This document shows positions 54,030 to 63,441 of a stretch of DNA of 64,000 bases, one piece after another. The stretch is from the NCBI RefSeq assembly GCF_004210305.1, contig NZ_SCFB01000004.1:225554-289553 (forward strand), given 5' to 3'. This DNA is from Candidatus Finniella inopinata. Lineage in GTDB: Bacteria > Pseudomonadota > Alphaproteobacteria > Paracaedibacterales > CAIULA01. The notes beneath the pieces were generated by a model. The model was not told the DNA's origin. It saw nothing but the letters and a program-made list of their open reading frames with translations, and searched no databases. The first letter of the stretch is position 1, and each line of letters begins with the position of its first letter. Position numbers and translations under genes: made by a program.

Positions 54030-55313
54030 ATGTCCAAAGTTTTAAAAAAACAACTGCTGAAGTTATTAAAGAAAGAACTGAAACGGCGGCAAGATCTTAA
54101 ACTGCGCTATGACTGGTTAAAACAGGCACGACCGAACCAACTGCCTCCGCCGGGCGATTGGCGCGTATGGTTGATTTTGGCAGGACGTGGGTTTGGCAAA
54201 ACCCGAACGGGCGCTGAAACGCTGCGTCTGTGGATTGAAAAGGGGCTGTATCGTCATGTGGCCCTGATCGGACGCAGCCTAAATGAAGCCAGGAACGTCA
54301 TGGTGGAGGGTCAAAGCGGTCTGTTGGCCTGTCATCCAGTGGGAGAGCAGCCCAAGTTTGAGGCCTCGAAGCAACGGTTGGTTTGGCCCAATGGGGCTGT
54401 GGCGACTTTATTCGGAGGGGATAATTTTGAAAAGCTCCGCGGGCCGCAGTTTGATTTGGTATGGATTGACGAGCTGGCAAAGTTTCGATACCCCCAGGCT
54501 TTGTGGGAACAGCTGATGCTGGCCCTGCGTCTTGGCGATAATCCGCGCTGCCTGATCACCACAACACCACGGCCGATTCCGTTAATTGATCAACTTTTGA
54601 AATCGCCCCATACGGTTGTGACCAAGGGCACCACGTTTGAGAATCAGGCAAACTTGGCGGCGGTTTATCTGCAACAAATCGTGAAACAGTTTGAGGGGAC
54701 GCGTCTGGGGGCCCAGGAATTGTATGCGGAGGTTTTAACCGAACGCCAGGGCGCCTTGTGGCAACGGTCGATGCTTCGATATCAACAGCCACCGGAAGGG
54801 ACAAATTATCAACGCATTGTGATTGCTATTGACCCTGCCACCACGCACCATGAACAAAGCGACGAGACGGGTATTGTCGTTGCTGGCATTACCGCTGATC
54901 AGACAGCTTATGTGTTAGAGGATTTAAGCGGGCGCCACAGTCCGGCCGATTGGGGCCAGCGGGTTGTGCAGGCGTATTGGCGTCATAAAGCCGACCGTGT
55001 AGTAGCGGAGGTGAACAAAGGCGGCGATATGGTTGAGCGTATTGTTCGAAGCCTTGACCCACATGTCAGCTATCGCGCTGTGCGGGCCACCCGTGGGAAG
55101 GCAACGCGAGCTGAGCCGATTGCGGCGTTGTATGAACAAGGGAAAGTTTTTCACACCCGCCCCCATACTTTGTTAGAAACCCAATTGTGTGAGTATATTC
55201 CGGGCATCACCAGTAAATCACCCGACCGCCTGGATGCCTTGGTCTGGGCCCTTACCGATTTGGTATTGGATAAAGAAAGCAACCCGGTTCCAAAAATATG
55301 GGGCGGCGTATAG
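54030..55313 (+). CDS. phage/GTA large terminase subunit
   Basis: About 427 residues from ATG 54030 (GGGAGAAAAAGG upstream); an open frame from 53898 would run through repeat sequence. ATPase: Walker A LAGRGFGKTRTGAE, Walker B FDLVWIDELAKF, coupling motif LITTTPRPIP. RNase-H-like nuclease: AIDPATTHHEQSDETGIVVAG, EVNKGGDMV and PDRLDALVWALTDL. It cuts and packages DNA into heads. It is the only large terminase in the window, 28 kb from the head genes and isolated, with an intact frame. Bracketed by 32-bp direct repeats. Confidence 0.93.
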   Translation: MSKVLKKQLLKLLKKELKRRQDLKLRYDWLKQARPNQLPPPGDWRVWLILAGRGFGKTRTGAETLRLWIEKGLYRHVALIGRSLNEARNVMVEGQSGLLACHPVGEQPKFEASKQRLVWPNGAVATLFGGDNFEKLRGPQFDLVWIDELAKFRYPQALWEQLMLALRLGDNPRCLITTTPRPIPLIDQLLKSPHTVVTKGTTFENQANLAAVYLQQIVKQFEGTRLGAQELYAEVLTERQGALWQRSMLRYQQPPEGTNYQRIVIAIDPATTHHEQSDETGIVVAGITADQTAYVLEDLSGRHSPADWGQRVVQAYWRHKADRVVAEVNKGGDMVERIVRSLDPHVSYRAVRATRGKATRAEPIAALYEQGKVFHTRPHTLLETQLCEYIPGITSKSPDRLDALVWALTDLVLDKESNPVPKIWGGV

Positions 55314-55342
55314 CCAATCCCCTATGAAACGATTACGACGTT
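55311..55342. repeat. 32-bp direct repeat, copy at terminase 3' end
   Basis: TAGCCAATCCCCTATGAAAC followed by GATTACGACGTT; starts with the TAG stop of the terminase gene. Two mismatches to 53812-53843. Confidence 0.85.
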
Positions 55343-55439
55343 GCCAGAAGCAAGTCACTTGCATCAACAATGGCCGTGTTTTTTTGGTGATTTCTACAAG
55401 TCTTTTAAGCTCATCTTGTCTACCTATGAAATGACTCAT
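55311..55439 (-). pseudogene. N-terminal fragment of an ATPase_2-type AAA protein
   Basis: On the minus strand MSHFIGRQDELKRLVEITKK starts at 55439, followed by TRPLLMQVTC and QRRNRFIGD. The first part matches the usual start of small archaeal/bacterial AAA ATPases (FIGRxxEL...), and QRRNRFIG falls where the P-loop GRRRIGKS is expected but is degenerate. The coding stops at the terminase 3' end and no continuation is found on the far side. Probably a remnant, cut when the terminase block arrived or decayed separately. Confidence 0.45.
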
Positions 55440-55466
55440 ACAAAACTCGTGGAATATAAAGATAAC

Positions 55467-55540
55467 AAATGTGTGTTTGTTATTCGTATAACGCCATGTC
55501 GAATTGGAATTGCAAACAGAAAAATGTGTGTTTGTTATTC
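55467..55540. repeat. two 19-bp direct repeats in the terminase-downstream gap
   Basis: AAATGTGTGTTTGTTATTC occurs at 55467-55485 and 55522-55540, 55 bp apart. Function unknown. Otherwise the 300-bp gap 55314-55614 holds only the ATPase fragment. Confidence 0.8.
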
Positions 55541-55614
55541 TGACACAATTGGACGCCTGGCTCTGAATTGCTCCATGACCAGGCCGTCAACTGTAGTGCA
55601 TAACCCGGATTTCC

Positions 55615-56163
55615 CTAGAACAAATAACTGATCCCAATGCCGCCTGCTGCGAATTTATGAGTTGTGGTTCGTTGGCCACCAATCCGTTGGTTTTGGTATG
55701 TGTAGGGATTAATCCAAGCGCTTAGAACAATGTGGCTAACGGGTTGATACTCAATCGATACATAAGGCCCTACATTCACAGAAGAATTAATACTTCTTCC
55801 ATCTTTCTTACCTATGTCTGTGCTTATATCAACTCCAAAGGCGAAATAAGTATTTTCCCGGACTTTGAAACGGGGTCCGCCAAAAAATGCAGGAGAGAAA
55901 ACATTAGTGCTTTTTCCATTTGTTCTTAAAAATCCTGAAACATTAAAGCCTGCTGAATGACATTCGCCATAGTTGACAACACCAATGGAAGTGGTGCCGC
56001 TGTCGACAATGCTAGCCTGAACACCCCATCGATTCGACGAAGTTTCAGCTGGTTTCGTTGTATGCTGCTGGCTTGGACATCCGCAGCTTGCCCAAGTCAT
56101 GTTGGTTTGCAACAAAGTTAGGCCAACGGCACACAGCTTTAAAGTGTGATTTTTGGTGGTCAT
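55615..56163 (-). CDS. small exported beta-barrel-like protein
   Basis: About 182 residues from ATG 56163 (AAGGAA upstream). Signal peptide MTTKNHTLKLCAVGLTLLQTNMTWA followed by a Cys pair (SCGCP). Alternating strands (RWGVQASIVDSGTTSIGVVNYG, VGPYVSIEYQPVSHIVLSAWINPYTYQ) and the terminal FAAGGIGISYLF, ending in Phe, resemble a small outer-membrane barrel. No family recognised. Confidence 0.7.
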   Translation of the reverse strand: MTTKNHTLKLCAVGLTLLQTNMTWASCGCPSQQHTTKPAETSSNRWGVQASIVDSGTTSIGVVNYGECHSAGFNVSGFLRTNGKSTNVFSPAFFGGPRFKVRENTYFAFGVDISTDIGKKDGRSINSSVNVGPYVSIEYQPVSHIVLSAWINPYTYQNQRIGGQRTTTHKFAAGGIGISYLF

Positions 56164-56372
56164 TGAACAATTCCTTAACAAACAATTAATTTCAATTACT
56201 AATTTAGTTAAAAACTATTAATAATTTCAACAAAAATTTAACTAAAATAATGGTTAATTTTGGTTCGTCTGGTTTATGAGGCACACTTTTCCTTTTTTAT
56301 AAATCATCAGCTTGAAAACTTTGTGTGAACTGTTTAAGTCTAAAAGTAGGTTTTTATAAAGATTTTCAAGGT

Positions 56373-56891
56373 ATGATGCCCACACTTTCCAACCAAACCG
56401 ACACGTTTGACTTTCAAACATTTTTAAACGCGATAACGCCGTCTTCATTGGTGGAGATTTTCACGGATGGGGCTTGCAGTGGCAATCCAGGTCCGGGGGG
56501 TTGGGGCGCTGTTTTGCGCTGTGAAGGGCAAGAGTGGGAACATTCAGGGGGCGAGGTGCAAACCACCAACAACCGCATGGAAATGTTGGCGGCGGTGGAA
56601 AGTTTGACTTGTTTGCCTTTGCAAACAAAAATTGTCCTGTATACGGACAGTCAGTATTTAAAAAATGGTATGAATCTGTGGCTTAAAAATTGGAAAAAGA
56701 ATGGTTGGAAAACGGCTGATAAAAGCCCCGTTAAAAACCAAGATTTGTGGCAACGCTTGGATACCCTGACGCAGAACCAGTCGGTTGAGTGGCAATGGGT
56801 ACGCGGCCACGACGGCCATGCAGAAAATGAACGGGCAGATGCCTTAGCCCGCAATGCCATTATCGCCCAGCGTATGGGGATTTCATCGTAA
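56373..56891 (+). CDS. rnhA: ribonuclease HI
   Basis: About 172 residues from ATG 56373 (AAGG upstream; 56376 is equally possible). Catalytic carboxylates in [41 protein letters not shown] and [15 protein letters not shown]. Removes RNA from RNA-DNA hybrids. About 30 extra N-terminal residues compared with the E. coli enzyme. TAATG overlap with tmk. Confidence 0.95.
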   Translation: MMPTLSNQTDTFDFQTFLNAITPSSLVEIFTDGACSGNPGPGGWGAVLRCEGQEWEHSGGEVQTTNNRMEMLAAVESLTCLPLQTKIVLYTDSQYLKNGMNLWLKNWKKNGWKTADKSPVKNQDLWQRLDTLTQNQSVEWQWVRGHDGHAENERADALARNAIIAQRMGISS

Positions 56892-57526
56892 TGTCGCCGG
56901 GCAAATTTATTACCTTTGAGGGCGGAGAAGGTGCGGGGAAAAGTACCCAGGCAAAATATCTGGCCGACTATCTGGAACAGCAGGGGTTCAAAGTCATTTT
57001 GACCCGGGAACCAGGCGGCAGCCCGGGGGCCGAGCTGATTCGAAACCTGTTGGTAACGGGTGGGGCCGACAAATGGTCAGCAGAGGCTGAGCTGTTGTTG
57101 ATGTATGCGGCCCGAGCCGACCACTGGCAAAAACGAATCCACCCTGCCCTTGACCAAGGATACTGGGTTGTTTGCGATCGATTTGCCGATTCAAGCGTGG
57201 CTTATCAGGGTTATGGGCGGGGGCTGGATCTTGACTTTCTGAATCTGCTTTACAAAAAAACCGTTGGGGACCGAAACCCTGACAGAACTTATGTGTTTGA
57301 TATTGCCCCCCATAAAGGTCTAGGGCGGGCTGCCCACCGATTTATTGACGGGAATAAAAACGAAGACCGTTTTGAAAGTTTCGACCTTTCTTTTCATGAA
57401 CGGGTCCATCAGGGGTTCCTTACGATTGCTCAGCAGAATCAGGGCCGCTGTCTTATGGTTGATGCCAATCAATCAATCCAACAGATTCAAGACTTAATCC
57501 GTCAGGATATCTGTTCATATTTATGA
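56891..57526 (+). CDS. tmk: thymidylate kinase
   Basis: 211 residues. P-loop FEGGEGAGKSTQAKYL, the DR(Y/F) motif CDRFADSSVAYQGYGRG, TREPGGSPGAELIR and the lid. Phosphorylates dTMP to dTDP. Coupled to rnhA. Confidence 0.95.
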   Translation: MSPGKFITFEGGEGAGKSTQAKYLADYLEQQGFKVILTREPGGSPGAELIRNLLVTGGADKWSAEAELLLMYAARADHWQKRIHPALDQGYWVVCDRFADSSVAYQGYGRGLDLDFLNLLYKKTVGDRNPDRTYVFDIAPHKGLGRAAHRFIDGNKNEDRFESFDLSFHERVHQGFLTIAQQNQGRCLMVDANQSIQQIQDLIRQDICSYL

Positions 57527-57546
57527 TGCTTTTCCCAGAGTAAATA

Positions 57547-60500
57547 ATGACTATATTACGCGTACTGACCATGGTTTTGTGCTGTGGTCTTGGGGCTGCT
57601 GCCTCAACCATTGGAACATCGCCGACTATCCAAGAATCAGATAAAGAAGAGAAATATGAATTACCTCAGAGCGCAGCAGCATCGTCTGTCGCCTCAACAA
57701 ATGGGACATTGCCAACCATCCAAGAGTCAGAAGAAGAAGCTAAATATGAATTAGCTCAAGGCGCAGCAGCAACAACCAATGTCGCCCCTAAAAAAGAAGC
57801 GCCTTTAACCCAAGAAGATTTTAATGCCTATTGTGCCAAGGAATTTCGCATTATCTTTGAAACCATCAATAAACATAATAGATTCACAGGCGATTTGCAT
57901 ACCCAATCGAAAGCTTGGGAAGTTATAACTTTCCTTAAAATGCCCTTTTTTGCAAAGAAAAAAGGTATCCCCTTTTCGGCAGCCCTGCAGGATTTAATTG
58001 CCGTGGGATCAAAAACTGAATTCGACTGTTTCGGTGCCCAGCTATTGCCCGTTTGGAGTCTTTTGCGGCTGGACGCAACGGATATTTTCATCAGTGACCT
58101 TGAACAAAAAGATAATGATTTTCAGTTCATCTTAATAAGCGGCCAGATAGTTCAATATTTACAAAAAATGCTTGATCATTGCCCCGCTCTCATTGGAGAG
58201 CCCGCCCATCCTGATGATTTGAAGAAGGTTGATTTATTAAAGAAAAATTTTAAAAAAACAGCAGGCTTGTTGCCGCGTTCTGAAATAGTGCCACGTAATG
58301 GGGCTTTACCAACGGACGTATTGGGGGGAGTTCTTTACTTATCGAGTGTGGAGGGTATAGATGCCGAAGGAGAAAAAACTCCAGAAAAGGGTCAATACCT
58401 TTATTGTGTGGATGCCATTCACGGACTTTATAGCGGATTTGGTCCTTTCTTCAAAGCGGGCCCTAAAACATTGTTTGAGCTTGCGACAGACCACGAGAGG
58501 CGCGTAAAAGCAGAAATCAGCGCCGCAGCACAAGATGCCGAAAAATGGTACCGTAACCAAATATCGATTTCGCTTCAAAAGCAGAAAATAAAGGAAAAAA
58601 AAATAAAGGCAGGGACCCACGCCCTGCAGTACCTTACCGATCCTTCCTTACACACCTACTACATAAAGCCGGCGAATTGGAACCCTCCTCCAGATTTGGA
58701 AATCAGCGATGCTGCCAAAGAAAAAACGCTGTCAACCTTAAGCAAAGAAGAAGCACTGGACGCGACTGATGAATCACCCCCACCATCAACCCAAGAAGAA
58801 TATAATGTTTGTTGTGCAAAAATTCTGCATACGCTCTTTTCTCTTATGAATCAAAAACAAACTTTCGGCCAAAAACCATTTACACAATCGCCATCTTGGG
58901 AAACGATAGAAATTTTTGGAGATGTATTTTTTCTAAAAAAACCAAATGTACTTACTTCACATGCCATTCAAGACTTGATGCAAGACACATCAAAGACACA
59001 ATTTGACAGCGTTACTGCTGAACAAATTGGCATTTGGAGTATTTTACCCCAGGATACTGTTGATAACTTTGTCAAAGAATATGAATCGGTAACTGAACCG
59101 CTTTGCTTTCCTTTGATTAGTGAGCACACTTTGTCAGAGAAGCTGCAATTGGCGGAAGCATTGGTACAGCAGCGCAAAAGCCAACGAACTTTAAGCAAAG
59201 CAGAGCTTAAAAAAAACCCTCAACTTTCGACTTGGCTCGATGGCCTGGACGACACAATCAAGACCTTGACATGGTTTCAGAAAAGCCTTGGAAAATTACG
59301 GGGAATTCCGCGAAAAATTCAGGATGTACCCCAAGGTAAAAATTTCCCCTATGAAACCGTTCAGGGTGGAGCCATTTATTTGCCCGGCGTGGGAGAGGAA
59401 GAATTGGGCCCCTCTCAAGGCCTTAGTCTTTTCTGCGTTGATATCGCCAAACAACTTTACATAAGCTACGACCCCCTGTTCGTAGACGGCCCAAAAAGTT
59501 TGTTTGATATTGCAACAGAACTTGAAAGACGCGCAAAAAGCAAAGGAATCAAAACATCTGAATGGCTGGTAACCAAAACAATGCCTATCATAAAAAAATT
59601 AATTGCAGAGGGAAGATATAAGAAGAAGGAAGGCGTACACCCACTGCAATTTCTTGTTGAACCTGGCACGTGCTGTTTTTTTGTCATTCCAGCAGAATGG
59701 GAGGGGTCCAAGGCAAAAGTTAAACCTAAAGAAATTCAATCAACTGATGCTATGCTTGCAGAAGGGGGCCGTCTAGTCTTGAAGGCAGTCGAATCCTCTT
59801 TCACCACGGAAGGTTTCAGCGATTACTACACACAAAAGAACAGGCAACTTTTAGAAGATGCGTGGGAAAGTTATTGTTCGGTAACAACCCCCGCCCAGCG
59901 CCAAGGATGGACACCGCCCCAAAGCCAGCAGGAATATGATGCCTATTGTGCGCAAACGCGTCTTGAATATTTATTGACTATGAATAAAAACAAGTCTTAC
60001 GACAAGAAACCATTCACCAAGTCCGATTATTGGTATGTTGAGACAGTCTTTGGGATATCATTTTTTTTTAAAAAAAGACACTATCCGACCGTATTCGCCT
60101 TTTCCGATTTAGTCGCTGATGACTCAATGACGAAATTTGATGATCAAAGCCTGCGTCAAACTCTTAATTGGGTTGTACTGCCCCACATAACAAGCCAACT
60201 TTTTATAAAGCATTGCGAGGATGAAGATAAAGAATTTTTCCTTCCCTTAATTGACGGACCAACAATTGAAACTTTGGGAAAGTTTGCAACAAGGGATCAT
60301 GATCGACTTTCTGGGCATTGGAACATGGATGAAGAATGGCAAAAATTTAGACACCTTCAAAAATGTTTTAACAAGATAAAAAATTTTGTGCCATCTGCTC
60401 AAAGGGTTCAACAAGATGGATCCTTCCCGTTAAAAACTGCTTTGGGGGGAAGTTTCTATCTACCCAATGTGGAGGAAATAACAGGGGCTGGAATAGGTGT

Positions 60501-60825
60501 AAATCTTTTCCGTGTTGGGGAAGACAGCTATATTGGATTGAACGAGTTTTTCAAGGATGGTCCACAAACAATCGATACGATTGGGAAATACCATGCCTCG
60601 ATAGGAATTTCTGTATGTCTGTGTAAACGCCAAAAAGTTAAGGATTATTTTCAGAAACTAATGGCACCCATAGAGAAATTAATACAAGAGGAAAAGATCA
60701 AGGAACAAAAAATAGGGACTCATGCCCTTCAGTATCACGTGAATTCCAATACATGCCAATTTATGCCATATCAAGAAAAGGCATGGCAAAATGAGGTTGT
60801 CCTGAGGCGATTCCATATAGGATGA
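57547..60825 (+). CDS. large exported protein of three diverged repeats
   Basis: 1092 residues. Signal peptide MTILRVLTMVLCCGLGAAAS. Next a short tandem repeat: IGTSPTIQESDKEEKYELPQ / NGTLPTIQESEEEAKYELAQ. Then three units of about 310-330 residues starting QEDFNAYCAKEF (about 94), QEEYNVCCAKIL (about 415) and QQEYDAYCAQTR (about 796). Each holds PFTQS..WE, FFxKK, a KTxFD motif, then G(V/A/S)xYLxxVE, a DGPKxLF-type motif and GTHALQY/GVHPLQF near the end. The unit is a novel domain to me. Exported, with conserved Cys; role unknown. 20 bp after tmk. Confidence 0.8.
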   Translation: MTILRVLTMVLCCGLGAAASTIGTSPTIQESDKEEKYELPQSAAASSVASTNGTLPTIQESEEEAKYELAQGAAATTNVAPKKEAPLTQEDFNAYCAKEFRIIFETINKHNRFTGDLHTQSKAWEVITFLKMPFFAKKKGIPFSAALQDLIAVGSKTEFDCFGAQLLPVWSLLRLDATDIFISDLEQKDNDFQFILISGQIVQYLQKMLDHCPALIGEPAHPDDLKKVDLLKKNFKKTAGLLPRSEIVPRNGALPTDVLGGVLYLSSVEGIDAEGEKTPEKGQYLYCVDAIHGLYSGFGPFFKAGPKTLFELATDHERRVKAEISAAAQDAEKWYRNQISISLQKQKIKEKKIKAGTHALQYLTDPSLHTYYIKPANWNPPPDLEISDAAKEKTLSTLSKEEALDATDESPPPSTQEEYNVCCAKILHTLFSLMNQKQTFGQKPFTQSPSWETIEIFGDVFFLKKPNVLTSHAIQDLMQDTSKTQFDSVTAEQIGIWSILPQDTVDNFVKEYESVTEPLCFPLISEHTLSEKLQLAEALVQQRKSQRTLSKAELKKNPQLSTWLDGLDDTIKTLTWFQKSLGKLRGIPRKIQDVPQGKNFPYETVQGGAIYLPGVGEEELGPSQGLSLFCVDIAKQLYISYDPLFVDGPKSLFDIATELERRAKSKGIKTSEWLVTKTMPIIKKLIAEGRYKKKEGVHPLQFLVEPGTCCFFVIPAEWEGSKAKVKPKEIQSTDAMLAEGGRLVLKAVESSFTTEGFSDYYTQKNRQLLEDAWESYCSVTTPAQRQGWTPPQSQQEYDAYCAQTRLEYLLTMNKNKSYDKKPFTKSDYWYVETVFGISFFFKKRHYPTVFAFSDLVADDSMTKFDDQSLRQTLNWVVLPHITSQLFIKHCEDEDKEFFLPLIDGPTIETLGKFATRDHDRLSGHWNMDEEWQKFRHLQKCFNKIKNFVPSAQRVQQDGSFPLKTALGGSFYLPNVEEITGAGIGVNLFRVGEDSYIGLNEFFKDGPQTIDTIGKYHASIGISVCLCKRQKVKDYFQKLMAPIEKLIQEEKIKEQKIGTHALQYHVNSNTCQFMPYQEKAWQNEVVLRRFHIG

Positions 60826-61108
60826 TTTTCTAGGGGTCCCGGGGGAGTATTTTTTCACTGGTGATTAAAAACAAAGTATGCTTAAATCGCAGCATTAAAT
60901 GGGATTACTGTGTCAGCTTGGTATCATACGCCATCTTAAGGCTTTAATAATGTTTCGGCGTCTATCGAGCTGCCTTCTGACCTGGTCGCAAAATTTTTAA
61001 TTATTATATGATGACGCCTGACATGCCTAGAATTACTTCCCTTGACGTTAATAACACTAAGGATCACTTTGAGGCTTTGGTTGGGCGGCGCGTGGAGATC
61101 ACTGCCAA

Positions 61109-63313
61109 ATGGCCAAAAAACTACTTATTGATGCGAATCATCCCGAAGAGGTTCGGGTTGCTGTCGTTAATGGACAAATCTTAGAAGATTTTGATTCCGA
61201 AACCTCAACTAAAAAACAAATAAAAGGCAATATCTACCTTGCTAAGGTGGTTCGTGTTGAACCGTCCCTTCAGGCTGCGTTTGTCGAATTTGGGGGCAAT
61301 CGTCACGGATTTTTGCCGTTTAGCGAAATTCACCCCGATTATTATCGTGTGCCTGTTGCTGATCGCCCTGCTGCAGAATCAGGCCTGGAAAATGACGAAG
61401 AAAATATAGACGATACCTTGTTCGGCAGCGAACAAGAGGAGTCTTTAGATGAAGAAGCGGATGCCGTTTCAGAACCAGATGAAAATGCGTCAGAAAAAGA
61501 TTCAAGCGCCGATTCCGAAGACACGGAAAAAGTTAGTCAAAAACCAAAACCTTCTCGAACCGCTGGCTATAGATACAAGATCCAAGAGGTTATCAAACGC
61601 CGCCATATCATGTTGGTGCAGGTTGTGAAAGAGGAGCGTGGCAATAAAGGCGCGTCTTTAACCACATACCTTAGCCTTCCGGGTCGTTATTGTGTTTTGA
61701 TGCCAAACGCTGGTTACAGGGCGGGTGGAGTTTCTCGCAAGATTAATGATGGGGAAGACCGCCGCCGTTTGAAAGACCTTGTCAAAGATTTAAGCATGCC
61801 TGAAGGCATGGCTTTGATTGTGCGCACCGCCGGGCAAGAACGAAATAAGAATGAAATCCGTCGCGACTACGACTATTTACTGCGGCTGTGGAGCGAAATC
61901 CGCGATTTGACCTTACAGTCCATTGCGCCGTTCTTAGTTTATGCCGAAGGCGATCTGATCAAAAAATCAATACGCGATATTTACAACCGGGATATTGATG
62001 AGATCTTGGTGCAAGGCGAAGAGGCTTATAAGCAAGCCAAGGCTTTTATGCGCCAATTGATCCCAAGTCATGCCCGCAAAGTTAAATTGTATCAGGATGA
62101 AAATTCTCCCCTTTTGCATCGTTTTAAGGTTGAGGAACAAATCAACCAAATGATGCAACCGTCTGTCAGGTTGCCGTCTGGTGGGTCGATTGTGATCAAT
62201 TTGACCGAGGCTTTGGTGGCGATTGACGTCAACTCGGGCCGTTCAACCCGGGAACGTCATATTGACGACACTGCTTTAAAAACAAACCTGGAAGCCGTTG
62301 ATGAAGTCGCACGGCAAATGCGCCTGCGCGACCTGGCCGGTCTTGTGGTCATCGACTTTATTGATATGAGTGATAACAATCATATTCAGCAGGTTGAAAA
62401 AAAACTGAAAGAGGTTGTTAAGACCGATCGTGCCCGCATTCAGTTGGGGAAAATCAGCCAGTTTGGCTTGATGGAATTATCACGTCAGCGGTTACGTCCC
62501 AGTTTGATTGAAACCTATACCATTCCCTGTACGCATTGTCATGGGACGGGCTTGGTCCGCTCCATTGAATCTATGTCATTGCATGTCCTGCGCGCTGTTG
62601 AAACGTGCGCCTTGCAACAGTCTGCAAAGGAAATTCTTTTGACGGTTCCAAGTGGGGTTGATTTATATCTGCTTAATCAAAAACGTCAGAATCTTATTGC
62701 CTTGGAAAATCGGTTTTCTGTATCAATACAGGTCAATCGGGACCCTGCCTTGAACTCGCCTGATTTCAAATTAGATGTTTTGGCTATTCAAGAAACCCTT
62801 AAAAAAATTGTTCCTGATGTTAAATCAAAACCATTATTGGCTAAACCCGAAATCATGGAAGAGGACGAAGACGAGAAAGAGCCAACCTCTCAAGGGCGAG
62901 ATGAAGAGGAAGCGGCTGCAACAAAAAGCCGCAATAACCGTCGTCGTCAACGGCGTCGCCGTTCAGCTGCTGAACGCCAACAAAATGTAGAGCCGGCAAG
63001 TACTCAATCCCCTATTCAGCCTCAAGTTGCAGCTGTTATATCGGATTTACCGGCGCAACCAAAAACAGAGGGGGAAGTACGTCCGCCCAGCAAGAATCGT
63101 CGCCCCCGGCGCAGACGCCCAGCAACGAACAAAACAATAGCCACGGTTGCAGAAGACAGCACCCAACCTTCCACTGTAAAGGGGAATCAACCAAGTTCTC
63201 AGGTTATTGATATAGAGGGGCTTCCCGCCAATGTCGACCAAGGTGATACCACAAAAAGCACTACTTCAAAAAAAGGGAACCGTGGGTGGCTCAGGCGTCT
63301 TCTAGATTCTTAA
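61109..63313 (+). CDS. rne: ribonuclease E/G
   Basis: 734 residues. N-terminal S1 domain (IKGNIYLAKVVRVEPSLQAAFVEFGGNRHGFLPFSEI) interrupted by an acidic insert of about 65 residues, DNase-I-like catalytic part with ALVAIDVNSGRST and GLVVIDFIDM, zinc-link CTHCHGTG, and a basic tail with RNNRRRQRRRRS and NRRPRRRRP, the RNA/degradosome-binding type. Membrane- or degradosome-bound mRNA decay and rRNA processing. The 283-bp region before it shows no gene. Confidence 0.95.
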   Translation: MAKKLLIDANHPEEVRVAVVNGQILEDFDSETSTKKQIKGNIYLAKVVRVEPSLQAAFVEFGGNRHGFLPFSEIHPDYYRVPVADRPAAESGLENDEENIDDTLFGSEQEESLDEEADAVSEPDENASEKDSSADSEDTEKVSQKPKPSRTAGYRYKIQEVIKRRHIMLVQVVKEERGNKGASLTTYLSLPGRYCVLMPNAGYRAGGVSRKINDGEDRRRLKDLVKDLSMPEGMALIVRTAGQERNKNEIRRDYDYLLRLWSEIRDLTLQSIAPFLVYAEGDLIKKSIRDIYNRDIDEILVQGEEAYKQAKAFMRQLIPSHARKVKLYQDENSPLLHRFKVEEQINQMMQPSVRLPSGGSIVINLTEALVAIDVNSGRSTRERHIDDTALKTNLEAVDEVARQMRLRDLAGLVVIDFIDMSDNNHIQQVEKKLKEVVKTDRARIQLGKISQFGLMELSRQRLRPSLIETYTIPCTHCHGTGLVRSIESMSLHVLRAVETCALQQSAKEILLTVPSGVDLYLLNQKRQNLIALENRFSVSIQVNRDPALNSPDFKLDVLAIQETLKKIVPDVKSKPLLAKPEIMEEDEDEKEPTSQGRDEEEAAATKSRNNRRRQRRRRSAAERQQNVEPASTQSPIQPQVAAVISDLPAQPKTEGEVRPPSKNRRPRRRRPATNKTIATVAEDSTQPSTVKGNQPSSQVIDIEGLPANVDQGDTTKSTTSKKGNRGWLRRLLDS

Positions 63314-63360
63314 AAAACTTCTTTCAAATGGTTTTTGGTTATTATCCCCATTGTACCCCA

Positions 63361-63426
63361 TGTCATTCCCGCGCAGGCGGGAATCTAGAACAATACAACT
63401 GGACCCCCGCCTACGCGGGGGTGACA
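63361..63426. repeat. 66-bp palindromic intergenic repeat, copy 2
   Basis: TGTCATTCCCGCGCAGGCGG at the left and CCGCCTACGCGGGGGTGACA at the right, with the core ACAATACAACTGGA shared with copy 1 at 46335-46399. Located between rne and the M48 gene. Confidence 0.9.
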
Positions 63427-63441
63427 ATAGAAGGCAGAGCG

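Noticed and set aside
61007..61180. Plus-strand ORF overlapping the rne start (MMTPDMPRITSLDV...)
   Set aside because: It runs out of frame into rne and resembles no family; probably open by chance in the leader.
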